Shown here: one piece after another, positions 1 through 7,295 of the stretch
How the letters are laid out: the number at the start of each line of letters is the position of its first letter
Numbering within the stretch: the stretch's first letter is position 1
NCBI RefSeq assembly: GCF_001557215.1
Contig: NZ_LSJM01000167.1
Span: 1 to 12,210 of the forward strand
From: Sphingomonas sp. CCH9-E2
GTDB lineage: Bacteria > Pseudomonadota > Alphaproteobacteria > Sphingomonadales > Sphingomonadaceae
DNA: 12,210 bases
Direction of reading: 5' to 3'
Notes under the pieces: generated by a model
What the model was told of the DNA's origin: nothing
The model's input: only the letters and a program-made list of their open reading frames with translations
Database searches by the model: none
Made by a program: the position numbers and the translations under genes

Positions 1-510
1 GACGACAACGCGGTCGGGCCGCTTGAAGTCGCTGATCGCCGCGCCTTCGCGCAGGAATTCGGGGTTGGAGACGACGGTGATGCCCTTGTCCGGGGCGATG
101 CGCGCGACGATGCGTTCGACTTCGTCGCCGGTGCCGACCGGGACGGTCGATTTGGTGACGATCACCGTCGGGCCATCGACGGCAGCCACGATCTCTTCCG
201 CTGCGGCAAAGACATAGGACAGGTCGGCATGGCCGTCGCCGCGCCGGCTGGGCGTGCCGACCGCGATGAACACGGCGTCCGCGCCCTTGACCCCTTCGGC
301 CAGGTCGGTGGTGAAGGACAGGCGCCCGGCCTTGACGTTCGACGCGACCAGCTCGGCCAAACCGGGCTCATAGATCGGCATGACATTCTGGTGCAGCAGT
401 TCGATCTTGCGCGCGTCCTTGTCGACGCACACCACGTCATGCCCGAAGTCGGAGAAGCACGCCCCGGAAACCAGGCCGACATAGCCCGTGCCGATCATCG
501 CAATACGCAC
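1..510 (-). CDS. ugd: UDP-glucose 6-dehydrogenase, N-terminal part (runs off the left edge)
   Basis: Oxidises UDP-glucose to UDP-glucuronate with two NAD+, supplying uronic acid for exopolysaccharide, LPS or glycolipid. The frame is open from a GTG start to the window edge, giving 170 residues. It begins MRIAMIGTGYVGLVSG, the dinucleotide-binding fold with GTGYVG at residues 7-12. It continues with YEPGL (47-51), VGTPS (84-88), TKSTVPVGT (119-127) and SNPEFLREG (148-156), all landmarks of the UDP-glucose/GDP-mannose dehydrogenase family. The catalytic cysteine and C-terminal UDP-binding domain lie outside the window. The GTG start is chosen over an in-frame ATG four codons later because it keeps the complete first beta strand and has an AAGGGA ribosome site eight bases upstream. 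It is divergent from cysD. The family call is secure; UDP-glucose as substrate is likely, given galU and a UDP-glucuronate epimerase nearby. Confidence 0.95.
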   Translation of the reverse strand, partial: MRIAMIGTGYVGLVSGACFSDFGHDVVCVDKDARKIELLHQNVMPIYEPGLAELVASNVKAGRLSFTTDLAEGVKGADAVFIAVGTPSRRGDGHADLSYVFAAAEEIVAAVDGPTVIVTKSTVPVGTGDEVERIVARIAPDKGITVVSNPEFLREGAAISDFKRPDRVVV

Positions 511-622
511 GCTGAGTGTCCCTTTCGTCGCGGCTGTCTGGCCGCCCTATGCACAGGTGGAGCGCGCCATGCGACCCAAAAATGGCGTGGGCAGGGCATG
601 GTGCACCGGGACCGCGTCGCGC

Positions 623-650
623 TTGAGGGGGGCTAAACAAATACTAGATC
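623..650 (+). promoter_or_regulatory. Possible cysD promoter
   Basis: The gap between divergent ugd and cysD contains an AT-rich pocket, unusual against the GC-rich surroundings. TTGAGG (623-628), a 16-base spacer and TAGATC (645-650) resemble a weak sigma-70-type promoter about 35 bases upstream of the cysD ATG. No CysB-like operator could be recognised. This is a weak match and the call is tentative. Confidence 0.25.
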
Positions 651-684
651 GCAGCACGCGGACGTGATCCATAGATGACGGCCC

Positions 685-1581
685 ATGACTTCCCTCACAC
701 ATCTTGCCCGGCTTGAGGCCGAGAGCATCCACATCCTGCGCGAAGTGGTTGCCGAGGCCGAGCGGCCGGTGATGCTCTATTCGGTCGGCAAGGACAGCGC
801 GGTGATGCTGCACCTCGCCAAAAAGGCGTTCTTCCCCGCTCCGCCGCCCTTCCCGCTGCTCCATGTCGATACGACGTGGAAGTTCCAGGCGATGTACGAA
901 CTGCGCAATCGCACCGCGCAGGAGGCAGGGATGGAGCTGCTGGTCCATCAGAATCCTGAGGCCAAGGCGCGCGGCATCAACCCGTTCGACCATGGTGGCG
1001 TCCACACCGATATGTGGAAGACCGAGGGGCTGAAACAGGCGCTCGACAAGTACGGATTCGACGCGGCATTCGGCGGCGCGCGGCGCGACGAGGAAAAGAG
1101 CCGCGCCAAGGAGCGCGTGTTCAGCTTCCGCTCGGCCAGCCACCGCTGGGACCCCAAGGCGCAGCGGCCCGAATTGTGGCGGCTCTACAATGCGCGCAAG
1201 GCCAAGGGCGAGAGCATCCGCGCCTTTCCGCTGTCCAACTGGACCGAACTCGACATCTGGCAGTATATCCGCGCCGAGGGGATCGAGATCGTACCCCTCT
1301 ACTTCGCCGCGCCGCGTCCGACGGTGGTGCGCGACGGCATGCTGCTGATGGTCGATGACGATCGCTTCCCGCTGGATGGCGAAACGCCGGTGATGCGGTC
1401 GGTCCGCTTCCGCACGCTCGGCTGCTACCCGCTCACCGGCGCGGTCGAGAGCGAGGCGGCGACGCTCGACGAAGTGATCCAGGAGATGCTGCTGACCACC
1501 ACCTCCGAACGTCAGGGCCGCGCGATCGATCACGATCAGGCCGCGTCGATGGAGAAGAAGAAGCAGGAGGGGTATTTTTGA
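685..1581 (+). CDS. cysD: Sulfate adenylyltransferase subunit 2 (ATP sulfurylase small subunit)
   Basis: CysD catalyses adenylation of sulfate by ATP to adenosine 5'-phosphosulfate (APS), in a complex with the GTPase subunit CysN. This is the first step of cytoplasmic sulfate activation. The 298-residue product is close to the usual family length of about 300. It carries the N-type ATP pyrophosphatase loop SVGKDS (33-38), the conserved HVDTTWKF segment, the basic [15 protein letters not shown] block (from about residue 130), and the typical C-terminal KKKQEGYF. The ATG at 685 gives the expected N-terminus with [14 protein letters not shown]; the ribosome site is weak. It heads the cysD-cysNC-cysQ cluster. 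A 124-base gap with a REP-like element separates it from cysNC, which is unusual for subunits of one enzyme. Confidence 0.97.
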   Translation: MTSLTHLARLEAESIHILREVVAEAERPVMLYSVGKDSAVMLHLAKKAFFPAPPPFPLLHVDTTWKFQAMYELRNRTAQEAGMELLVHQNPEAKARGINPFDHGGVHTDMWKTEGLKQALDKYGFDAAFGGARRDEEKSRAKERVFSFRSASHRWDPKAQRPELWRLYNARKAKGESIRAFPLSNWTELDIWQYIRAEGIEIVPLYFAAPRPTVVRDGMLLMVDDDRFPLDGETPVMRSVRFRTLGCYPLTGAVESEAATLDEVIQEMLLTTTSERQGRAIDHDQAASMEKKKQEGYF

Positions 1582-1616
1582 CCCGCCACGTCATGCGAAG
1601 CGTGACGAAGGGTCAA

Positions 1617-1690
1617 CCCCGGCGCAGGCCGGGGCCGCCTGCCGCACGCCGTGCCCTCACGACCGCTAGCGGCCCCGGCCTTCGCCGGGG
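1617..1690. repeat. REP-like palindrome pair between cysD and cysNC
   Basis: Two 22-bp arms (1617-1638 and 1669-1690) are inverted copies with one mismatch, separated by 30 bases. Each arm also folds on itself: CCCCGGC-GCAG-GCCGGGG at 1617-1634 and CCCCGGC-CTTC-GCCGGGG at 1673-1690, each a 7-bp stem with a 4-base loop. This nested layout is that of paired REP elements (BIME-like). The second hairpin ends 15 bases before the cysNC ATG. It may alter mRNA stability or ribosome access; that is inference. No U-tract follows either stem, so it is not a standard terminator. Confidence 0.85.
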
Positions 1691-1705
1691 CGACGGATTG
1701 GATCT

Positions 1706-3622
1706 ATGACCGACTCCTCCTATCGCCCCGACGCGCTGATCGCGTCCGACATTTCCGCCTATCTCGAACAGCATCAGTCGAAATCGCTGCTGCGCTTCAT
1801 CACCTGTGGCTCGGTGGACGACGGCAAATCGACGCTGATCGGGCGGCTGCTCTACGATTCGAAGATGATCTTCGAGGATCAGCTCGCCGCCCTCGAAGCC
1901 GATTCGAAGCGGGTGGGGACGCAGGGGCAGGAGATCGACTTCGCCCTGCTCGTCGACGGCCTCGCCGCCGAGCGTGAGCAGGGGATTACGATCGACGTCG
2001 CCTATCGCTTTTTCGCGACCGAAAAGCGCAAGTTCATCGTCGCGGACACGCCGGGGCATGAGCAGTACACGCGCAACATGGTCACCGGCGCGTCGACCGC
2101 CGACCTGGCCGTCATCCTGATCGACGCGCGCAAGGGCGTGCTCACGCAGACGCGCCGGCACAGCTTCCTCGCGCACCTGATCGGCATCCGCCACATCGTG
2201 CTGGCGGTGAACAAGATGGATCTGGTCGGCTATGACCGCGCGACGTTCGACGCGATCGTCGCCGACTATCGCGCCTTCGCCACCAGCATTGGTATTGCCG
2301 ACTTCACCGCGATCCCGATTTCGGGGTTCAAGGGCGATAACATCACCGGCGCGAGCGCCAACACGCCCTGGTATGCCGGGCCTTCGCTGATCGAGCATCT
2401 CGAAACCGTGCCGGTGGGCGGGGAGGGCGATGCGCGCCCGTTCCGCATGCCGGTGCAATGGGTCAATCGTCCCAATCTCGACTTTCGCGGGTTCGCCGGC
2501 ACGATCGCCAGCGGATCGGTCAAGCCGGGCGACGCGGTGCGCATCCTTCCCTCGGGTCGCACCAGCACCGTCGCGCGGATCGTCACCTATGACGGCGATC
2601 TGGCGGAGGCGGGGCGCGACCAGTCGGTGACGCTGACGCTGACGGACGAGGTCGATTGCTCGCGCGGGGACGTGATCGTCGCGGCGGATGCGCCGCCGGA
2701 GGTCGCCGACCAGTTCCAGGCGACCATCGTGTGGATGGATCAGGAAGAGCTGCTGCCCGGCCGCGCCTATTGGCTCAAGCTCGGCACGCAGACCGTCAGC
2801 GCGACGGTGCAGCCGCCGCGCCACGTCATCTGCGTCAACACCATGGCCGAGCTGAGCGCGAAGACGCTGAACCTCAACGATATCGGCGTGGCGGAGGTCT
2901 ATACCGACCGCGGGATCGTGTTCGAACCCTATGCCGACAGCCACGACCTGGGCGGCTTCATCCTGATCGACAAGCTGACCAACGCCACCGTCGCGGCGGG
3001 CATGCTCAATTTCGCGCTGCGCCGCGCGCAGAATGTCCATTGGCAGGCGCTGGAAATCACCCGCGAGGCGCATGCCGCGCAAAAGGGCCAGCATCCGCGG
3101 CTCTTGTGGTTCACCGGCCTGTCCGGGTCGGGCAAGTCGACCATCGCCAATCTGGTCGAGAAGAAGCTGCACGCGCTGGGCAAGCACAGCTTCCTGCTCG
3201 ACGGCGACAATGTCCGCCACGGCCTCAACAAGGATCTGGGCTTCAGCGACGCCGACCGGATCGAGAATATCCGCCGCGTGGGTGAGGTCGCGAAATTGAT
3301 GTGCGACGCGGGGCTGATCGTCCTGACCGCCTTCATCTCGCCGTTCCGGGCGGAGCGGGAGATGGTGCGCCGGATGCTGCCCGAAGGCGAGTTCTTCGAG
3401 ATCTTCGTCGATACCCCGCTGGAAGAGGCGGAGCGTCGCGACGTGAAGGGCCTGTATAAAAAGGCGCGCGCGGGCGAGATTGCCAATTTCACCGGGATCA
3501 CCAGCCCCTATGAGGCGCCGATGAATCCCGAGATTCGCATCGATACGCAGAGCATGACGCCCGAAGCCGCCGCCGATCTGGTGGTCGAGCATATCCTGGG
3601 CATCTGGTCGCCGGTGCTGTGA
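1706..3622 (+). CDS. cysNC: Bifunctional sulfate adenylyltransferase subunit 1 / adenylylsulfate kinase
   Basis: This fusion supplies the GTPase subunit that drives APS synthesis with CysD, and the APS kinase that phosphorylates APS to PAPS. The 638-residue product has an elongation-factor-like GTPase domain with GSVDDGKST (35-43), DTPGH (114-118) and NKMD (169-172). EF-Tu-like beta-barrel domains follow to about residue 440. The C-terminal APS kinase domain has its own P-loop GLSGSGKST (471-479), then [10 protein letters not shown] and [10 protein letters not shown]. Both halves look complete, with no frame break. The start at 1706 gives an N-terminus of normal length, but the ribosome site is poor and a REP hairpin lies just upstream. 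It overlaps the cysQ start. PAPS could feed PAPS reductase or sulfotransferases; neither is in the window. Confidence 0.97.
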   Translation: MTDSSYRPDALIASDISAYLEQHQSKSLLRFITCGSVDDGKSTLIGRLLYDSKMIFEDQLAALEADSKRVGTQGQEIDFALLVDGLAAEREQGITIDVAYRFFATEKRKFIVADTPGHEQYTRNMVTGASTADLAVILIDARKGVLTQTRRHSFLAHLIGIRHIVLAVNKMDLVGYDRATFDAIVADYRAFATSIGIADFTAIPISGFKGDNITGASANTPWYAGPSLIEHLETVPVGGEGDARPFRMPVQWVNRPNLDFRGFAGTIASGSVKPGDAVRILPSGRTSTVARIVTYDGDLAEAGRDQSVTLTLTDEVDCSRGDVIVAADAPPEVADQFQATIVWMDQEELLPGRAYWLKLGTQTVSATVQPPRHVICVNTMAELSAKTLNLNDIGVAEVYTDRGIVFEPYADSHDLGGFILIDKLTNATVAAGMLNFALRRAQNVHWQALEITREAHAAQKGQHPRLLWFTGLSGSGKSTIANLVEKKLHALGKHSFLLDGDNVRHGLNKDLGFSDADRIENIRRVGEVAKLMCDAGLIVLTAFISPFRAEREMVRRMLPEGEFFEIFVDTPLEEAERRDVKGLYKKARAGEIANFTGITSPYEAPMNPEIRIDTQSMTPEAAADLVVEHILGIWSPVL

Positions 3623-4350
3623 CGATGGTGGATGATGCAGTGCTGGCCCGTCAGGTCGCGGATGCGGCGGCCGATCTGTTGCGCGCGATCCAGGATGATG
3701 GCGCGGACGGCGCGCGCGGGGATCGGGAGGCGAATGCGCTGATCCTCGACCTGCTGCGCAGCGCGCGGCCGGACGACCCGATCCTGTCGGAGGAGTCCGC
3801 CGACGATCTCGCGCGGTTGCAATCCCGGCGGGTGTGGATTGTCGATCCGCTCGACGGGACGCGGGAATTTGGTGAAGGGCGCGACGATTGGGCCGTCCAT
3901 ATCGGCCTGTCGATCGATGGCGTCGCGGCGGTGGGTGCGGTGGCGCTGCCGCGGCGCGGCGTGACGCTCTGCACCGCCCAGCCGCCGGAACTGCCTCCTG
4001 CCGCCACGCCACCGCGCATGCTGGTCAGCCGGACCCGCGCGACGCAGCTGTGCACCGGGGTGGCCGAGGCGATCGGGGCGGAACTGGTCGGCATGGGCTC
4101 GGCCGGGGCTAAGGCGATGGCGGTGGTGCTGGGGGAGGCGGAAATCTACCTCCACTCCGGCGGGCAGTATCAGTGGGACAATTGCGCCCCCGCCGCGGTC
4201 GCCGCCGCTGCGGGGCTGCACGTCTCGCGGATCGACGGGTCGCCGATCCGCTACAACGACGCCGAGCTGTCGCTCCCCGACCTGCTCATCTGCCGCCGCG
4301 AATGGGCGGCGCCGGTGCTCGACCTGGTGGCGAAGAGCGGGGCGGTTTAG
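3619..4350 (+). CDS. cysQ: 3'(2'),5'-bisphosphate nucleotidase, mycobacterial CysQ type
   Basis: Removes the 3'-phosphate of PAP (and possibly PAPS), preventing build-up of the by-product of PAPS use. The 243 residues belong to the Mg-dependent, Li-sensitive inositol-phosphatase superfamily: SEE (57-59), DPLDGT (76-81) and WDNCAP (186-191) supply the metal ligands. Several phrases ([51 protein letters not shown]) resemble my recollection of Mycobacterium CysQ rather than the E. coli enzyme. The GTG at 3619 overlaps the cysNC stop codon (GTGA), suggesting translational coupling; an ATG two codons later (3625) is an equally plausible start. Its position directly after the PAPS-forming gene supports the role. 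Inositol monophosphatase activity cannot be excluded from sequence. Confidence 0.92.
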   Translation: MTMVDDAVLARQVADAAADLLRAIQDDGADGARGDREANALILDLLRSARPDDPILSEESADDLARLQSRRVWIVDPLDGTREFGEGRDDWAVHIGLSIDGVAAVGAVALPRRGVTLCTAQPPELPPAATPPRMLVSRTRATQLCTGVAEAIGAELVGMGSAGAKAMAVVLGEAEIYLHSGGQYQWDNCAPAAVAAAAGLHVSRIDGSPIRYNDAELSLPDLLICRREWAAPVLDLVAKSGAV

Positions 4351-5372
4351 GCGGTCTCCGCCGCGACATGCTCGCGGTACCAGCGCACGAATTCCGCCAC
4401 GCCCCGTTCGACGGGCGTGGTCGGCACGCGGCCGGTGAGGGCGCGGAGCAGAGCGGGTGAGGCTTCGGTGGCGGGGACGTCGCCGGCCTGCATCGGCAGG
4501 AAGTTCTTCTTCGCGGTCATGCCCAGCGCCTTTTCCAGCGCGGCGATGTAATCCATCAGCGGGGTCGGCGTGCCGCCGCCGATATTGACGACGCGGAACG
4601 GCGCGGCGGGCGACAGGCTGTCATGCGGCCCGACCGGCTCGCTGCCCGGAACTGCCGACACCAGATCGACGATCGAGCGGACGAGGTCGTCGACATAGGT
4701 GAAGTCGCGCGCCATCTGGCCGTTGTTGTACACGTCGATCGGCTGGTCGCGCAGCATCGCGTCCGCAAATTTGAACAACGCCATGTCGGGTCGGCCCCAG
4801 GGGCCATAGACGGTGAAGAAGCGGAAAAAGGTGGTCGGGATGCCGAACAGATGGGCATAGCTGTGCCCCATCAACTCGGTCGCGCCCTTGGTCGCGGCAT
4901 AGAGGCTCATCGGCGTCTGCGTCCGCTGCAGCTCGTCGAACGGCATCGCGGTGTTCGCGCCATAGACCGAACTGGTCGATGCGGCGAGGAAGTGACGGAC
5001 GGGGTGATGTCGCGCCAGCTCCATCAGGTTGAACGTGCCGACGATATTGGTGCCGACATAATCGGCGGGATGGTCGATGCTGTAGCGCACCCCGGCCTGC
5101 GCCGCGAGGTGGATGACCGCGTCCGGGGCAAACGCCTTCCACGCATCCGTCAGTGCGGCGCCATCCTCGATCGAGATGCGCGCGAGCTCGAAATTGGCGT
5201 GGTTCGACAGGATCGCGTTGCGCCGCTCCTTGAGCGACGGGTCGTAATAGGGGGTGAAATTATCGACCCCCAGCACCTTCGCACCCGACTGGAGCAACAG
5301 GCTGGCGGTGTGGAACCCGATAAAGCCCGCAGAGCCGGTGACGAGGACGCGGCGGTTGGTCAGGTCGTTCAT
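4347..5372 (-). CDS. NAD-dependent epimerase, probably UDP-glucuronate 4-epimerase
   Basis: A 341-residue extended short-chain dehydrogenase/reductase. It has the Rossmann motif GSAGFIG (13-19), HLAAQAGVRYS (88-98), a catalytic Ser/Thr in STSSVYG (132-138), and the YAATK Tyr-Lys pair (158-162). YYDPSLKERR, FFTVYGPWGRPDMALF and KKNFLPMQAGDV are phrases typical of UDP-glucuronate 4-epimerases of the LpsL/CapI type, which convert UDP-GlcA to UDP-GalA. That specificity fits ugd and galU nearby. The ATG at 5372 follows a purine-rich GAGGGGG stretch about 12 bases upstream. Its stop codon overlaps the convergent cysQ stop by a few bases. It is divergent from galU. A related nucleotide-sugar epimerase or dehydratase specificity remains possible. 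Confidence 0.9.
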   Translation of the reverse strand: MNDLTNRRVLVTGSAGFIGFHTASLLLQSGAKVLGVDNFTPYYDPSLKERRNAILSNHANFELARISIEDGAALTDAWKAFAPDAVIHLAAQAGVRYSIDHPADYVGTNIVGTFNLMELARHHPVRHFLAASTSSVYGANTAMPFDELQRTQTPMSLYAATKGATELMGHSYAHLFGIPTTFFRFFTVYGPWGRPDMALFKFADAMLRDQPIDVYNNGQMARDFTYVDDLVRSIVDLVSAVPGSEPVGPHDSLSPAAPFRVVNIGGGTPTPLMDYIAALEKALGMTAKKNFLPMQAGDVPATEASPALLRALTGRVPTTPVERGVAEFVRWYREHVAAETA

Positions 5373-5459
5373 CTCGGCTCATTCCCCCTCACGGTTCGCG
5401 CGCCGCCTAACCCAAAGCCCGGCCTTGTTCTATGGGCGATGTGCGCTAATGCGACGCGC

Positions 5460-5465
5460 AGGAGA
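5460..5465 (+). promoter_or_regulatory. Ribosome binding site that fixes the galU start
   Basis: AGGAGA lies seven bases before the ATG at 5473. The reading frame is open well upstream, into the antisense of the epimerase, but only this ATG has a strong ribosome site. It also gives the standard GalU N-terminus. Confidence 0.8.
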
Positions 5466-5472
5466 TTTGAGC

Positions 5473-6342
5473 ATGACGATCAAGAAGCTGCGCAAGGCCG
5501 TGTTCCCCGTCGGGGGTCTTGGCACCCGGTTCCTGCCCGCCACCAAGGCGATGCCCAAGGAGATGCTGCCGGTCGTCGATCGCCCGCTGATCCAATATGC
5601 GGTGGACGAGGCGATCGAGGCGGGGATCGAGCAGATGATCTTCGTCACCGGCCGCGGCAAGAGCGCGATCGAGGATCATTTCGACATCGCGTACGAGCTG
5701 GAAGCGACGATGGCGTCGCGCGGCAAGTCGCTCGACATTCTGGAGCCGACGCGGCTCAAGCCCGGTTCGATCGCCTATGTCCGCCAGCAGGAGCCGATGG
5801 GGTTGGGTCATGCGGTATGGTGCGCGCGCGACATTGTCGGGGACGAGCCGTTCGCGGTGCTGCTCGCCGACGACTTCATGGTCGGCCAGCCCGGCTGTCT
5901 CAAGCAGATGGTGGACGCCTATAACCAGGTGGGCGGTAACCTGATCTGTGCGCAGGAAGTGCCCGAATCGCAGACCGACAAATATGGCGTGATCACCCCG
6001 GGCACGCGCGACGGCACGCTGACGCAGGTTCAGGGGCTGGTCGAAAAGCCCAAGCCGGGGACGGCGCCGTCGAACCTGGCGGTGATCGGCCGCTACATCC
6101 TTCAGCCCGAAGTGATGCGGGTGCTGGAGACGCAGGAAGCCGGCGCGGGCGGCGAGATCCAGCTGACCGACGCGATGGCGCGGATGATCGGCGATCAGCC
6201 GTTCCACGGCGTGACGTTCCAGGGGACGCGCTACGACTGTGGCGACAAGGCGGGCTATGCACAGGCCAATCTCGCGCTGGCGCTGGAGCGTGAGGATATC
6301 GGCCCGGCGGTGCTGGAATTTGCGCGCGGGCTGATTCGGTAA
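5473..6342 (+). CDS. galU: UTP--glucose-1-phosphate uridylyltransferase
   Basis: Forms UDP-glucose and pyrophosphate from UTP and glucose-1-phosphate, the entry point for UDP-Glc, UDP-GlcA and UDP-GalA. The 289-residue product has the sugar-nucleotidyltransferase signature GGLGTRFLPATK (14-25) followed by AMPKEMLPVVDRP. It also has VLLADDFMVG with metal-binding aspartate, VEKPKPG, and the C-terminal CGDKAGY typical of bacterial GalU. Length is normal. The start is set by a strong ribosome site; longer in-frame extensions are not family-like. It is divergent from the epimerase gene with a 100-base gap. No terminator is visible directly after its TAA. Together with ugd and the epimerase it completes a three-step route to UDP-galacturonate. 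Confidence 0.97.
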   Translation: MTIKKLRKAVFPVGGLGTRFLPATKAMPKEMLPVVDRPLIQYAVDEAIEAGIEQMIFVTGRGKSAIEDHFDIAYELEATMASRGKSLDILEPTRLKPGSIAYVRQQEPMGLGHAVWCARDIVGDEPFAVLLADDFMVGQPGCLKQMVDAYNQVGGNLICAQEVPESQTDKYGVITPGTRDGTLTQVQGLVEKPKPGTAPSNLAVIGRYILQPEVMRVLETQEAGAGGEIQLTDAMARMIGDQPFHGVTFQGTRYDCGDKAGYAQANLALALEREDIGPAVLEFARGLIR

Positions 6343-6586
6343 GCGCGCTTTCCGTCAGGCGGCACGTCCGTCGGTCGGCGATCGGTCGATGCATGCCATC
6401 GCCAACGGCTCGGGCTGCTTCGCGCTCGTGAGGCGCTGAACCGGCAAGCAGTCGATGTGCCGTGCCGAGTGCATCGCCGTGCCCGCGGACGATTCGGTAT
6501 GTCGCAAATTGTATCAGCGGCACCCAGCAGGGTCGCCGGACTCGATCGCAACAGCGATCGAACCACAGCCCTTGACGACCACAGCG
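6343..6586. other. Non-coding stretch after galU with one small hairpin
   Basis: Nothing here is convincingly coding: the open frames in it have low-complexity Arg/Ser/Pro-rich translations and no homology I recognise. A perfect inverted repeat, CGATCGC-AACA-GCGATCG, lies at 6543-6560. It has no T-run on either side, so its role (processing or galU 3' end) is unknown. Confidence 0.5.
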
Positions 6587-6615
6587 AAAAAAAATGGCGG
6601 CCCGAGGGCCGCCAT
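6587..6615 (-). terminator. Rho-independent terminator of the small exported protein gene
   Basis: A perfect 10-bp inverted repeat (ATGGCGGCCC / GGGCCGCCAT, 6594-6615, 2 bases between arms) is followed on the minus strand by a run of eight T (complement of 6587-6594). It begins 25 bases after the stop codon of the 78-residue gene at 6641-6877. This is the clearest intrinsic terminator in the window and is oriented for that gene only. Confidence 0.88.
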
Positions 6616-6640
6616 CTCGAAACTCGTCTTGCAGACCAGC

Positions 6641-6877
6641 TTACGGGCTAGTCGGCTGATCGTCAGCGCTGGTCGCGGCGTAGATGCCGAGGCCAACTGC
6701 AACCACCACGAACACGATCAGGAAGGGGAAACCACCGTCCTGCAGGTTCGACTCACCCGCCGGGGTCGCAACGCGTGCTGCCTCAGCCTTCGAAACCGAC
6801 GCCTGGGGCGCGGCCAGCGCCGGGGTCGTTGCAAGCGAGCAGGCCGCAACGGCCATCATCAACTTTGCCAACCGCAT
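6641..6877 (-). CDS. Small exported protein with one membrane segment, function unknown
   Basis: A 78-residue product. It starts MRLAKLMMAVAACSLATTPALA, a signal peptide with a plausible AxA cleavage site near residues 20-22. A polar, Ala-rich stretch (about 23-48) follows, then a hydrophobic segment (about 49-67, FPFLIVFVVVAVGLGIYAA) and a short acidic tail ending DDQPTSP. Mature protein would be a single-span membrane peptide facing the periplasm at its N-terminus. The ATG at 6877 has a strong GAGGGAG ribosome site (6884-6890, six bases spacing); an upstream in-frame extension to 6964 lacks one and would bury the signal peptide. It is monocistronic, with its own terminator. I recall similar short sphingomonad proteins ending in acidic residues and P-T/V-S-P, with no assigned function. 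Because it has a promoter, ribosome site and terminator, it is very likely a real gene. Confidence 0.82.
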   Translation of the reverse strand: MRLAKLMMAVAACSLATTPALAAPQASVSKAEAARVATPAGESNLQDGGFPFLIVFVVVAVGLGIYAATSADDQPTSP

Positions 6878-6908
6878 AAATTGCTCCCTCTTCTTATTCT
6901 CACGCAGT

Positions 6909-6938
6909 GTTGTAGCGCGTGCCCTATGCCACAGCCAA
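6909..6938 (-). promoter_or_regulatory. Candidate promoter for the small exported protein gene
   Basis: On the minus strand, TTGGCT (6938-6933), an 18-base spacer and TACAAC (6914-6909) match the -35/-10 consensus at four of six positions each, about 30 bases upstream of the ATG. A second candidate, TTGAGC with CATAGG at 17-base spacing, overlaps it. Which one is used is undetermined. Confidence 0.35.
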
Positions 6939-7295
6939 AGTTTAAGCTCAACAGGGTAAAACACCCAAATCGAGCAACTCCGGTTGCGACCAGAACGCCA
7001 TAGTCATTGACCGGTTCCCACTCCCTTGGGCGATTTCGCACCCGCCGAAATGTGTACCGAGCAACAGCCAAGACGGCCTTTGCACGGGAAGGGTTAAGTT
7101 TTTGTGGCACTGACGTCAACTCGCAAGGCGTGTAATGCCATTATTCGTCTGAAATTGTGGCGATGAGGCAACGGTTTTCGCCGCAGCGCCGCATTCCCGT
7201 CCGCCGGCGTGACGAACACCACTGCCGCAACGGCGTTTCACCGAATCGCGCGGTCCGGCTTTCGACCCGAACCGCGATGGGGCATAAGGCCCGGC
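6939..7295. other. Intergenic stretch between the divergent small-protein and M48 genes
   Basis: This stretch is less GC-rich than its surroundings, with AT pockets around 7090-7105 and 7130-7165. It must hold the regulatory DNA of the M48 gene, but no convincing -35/-10 pair was found. TGACGTCA at about 7109-7116 is a perfect 8-bp palindrome that could bind a regulator. If the M48 gene starts at the upstream GTG (7209), the non-coding part ends there. The other short frames here do not look like real genes. Confidence 0.4.

Noticed and set aside
547..1533. A 328-codon open frame on the minus strand
   Set aside because: Antisense of cysD; no domain recognised, and cysD is unambiguous.
1613..4012. 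A 799-codon open frame on the minus strand
   Set aside because: It runs antisense to cysNC and cysQ, which have clear family motifs. The antisense translation is Arg/His/Pro-rich with no recognisable domain, as expected for high-GC DNA.
5254..5472. N-terminal extension of the galU frame
   Set aside because: It is antisense to the start of the epimerase gene and has no ribosome site. The ATG at 5473 gives the normal GalU start with AGGAGA upstream.
6543..6560. Perfect 7-bp inverted repeat as a galU terminator
   Set aside because: It lies 200 bases after galU with no T-run, so it does not meet the criteria of an intrinsic terminator.
6455..7003. A 182-codon plus-strand open frame across the small exported protein gene
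   Set aside because: Translation has no domain and crosses the terminator and promoter of the minus-strand gene, which has clear expression signals.
6859..7119. An 86-codon minus-strand open frame upstream of the small exported protein gene
   Set aside because: It overlaps the promoter region, has a biased Arg-rich translation and no ribosome site.
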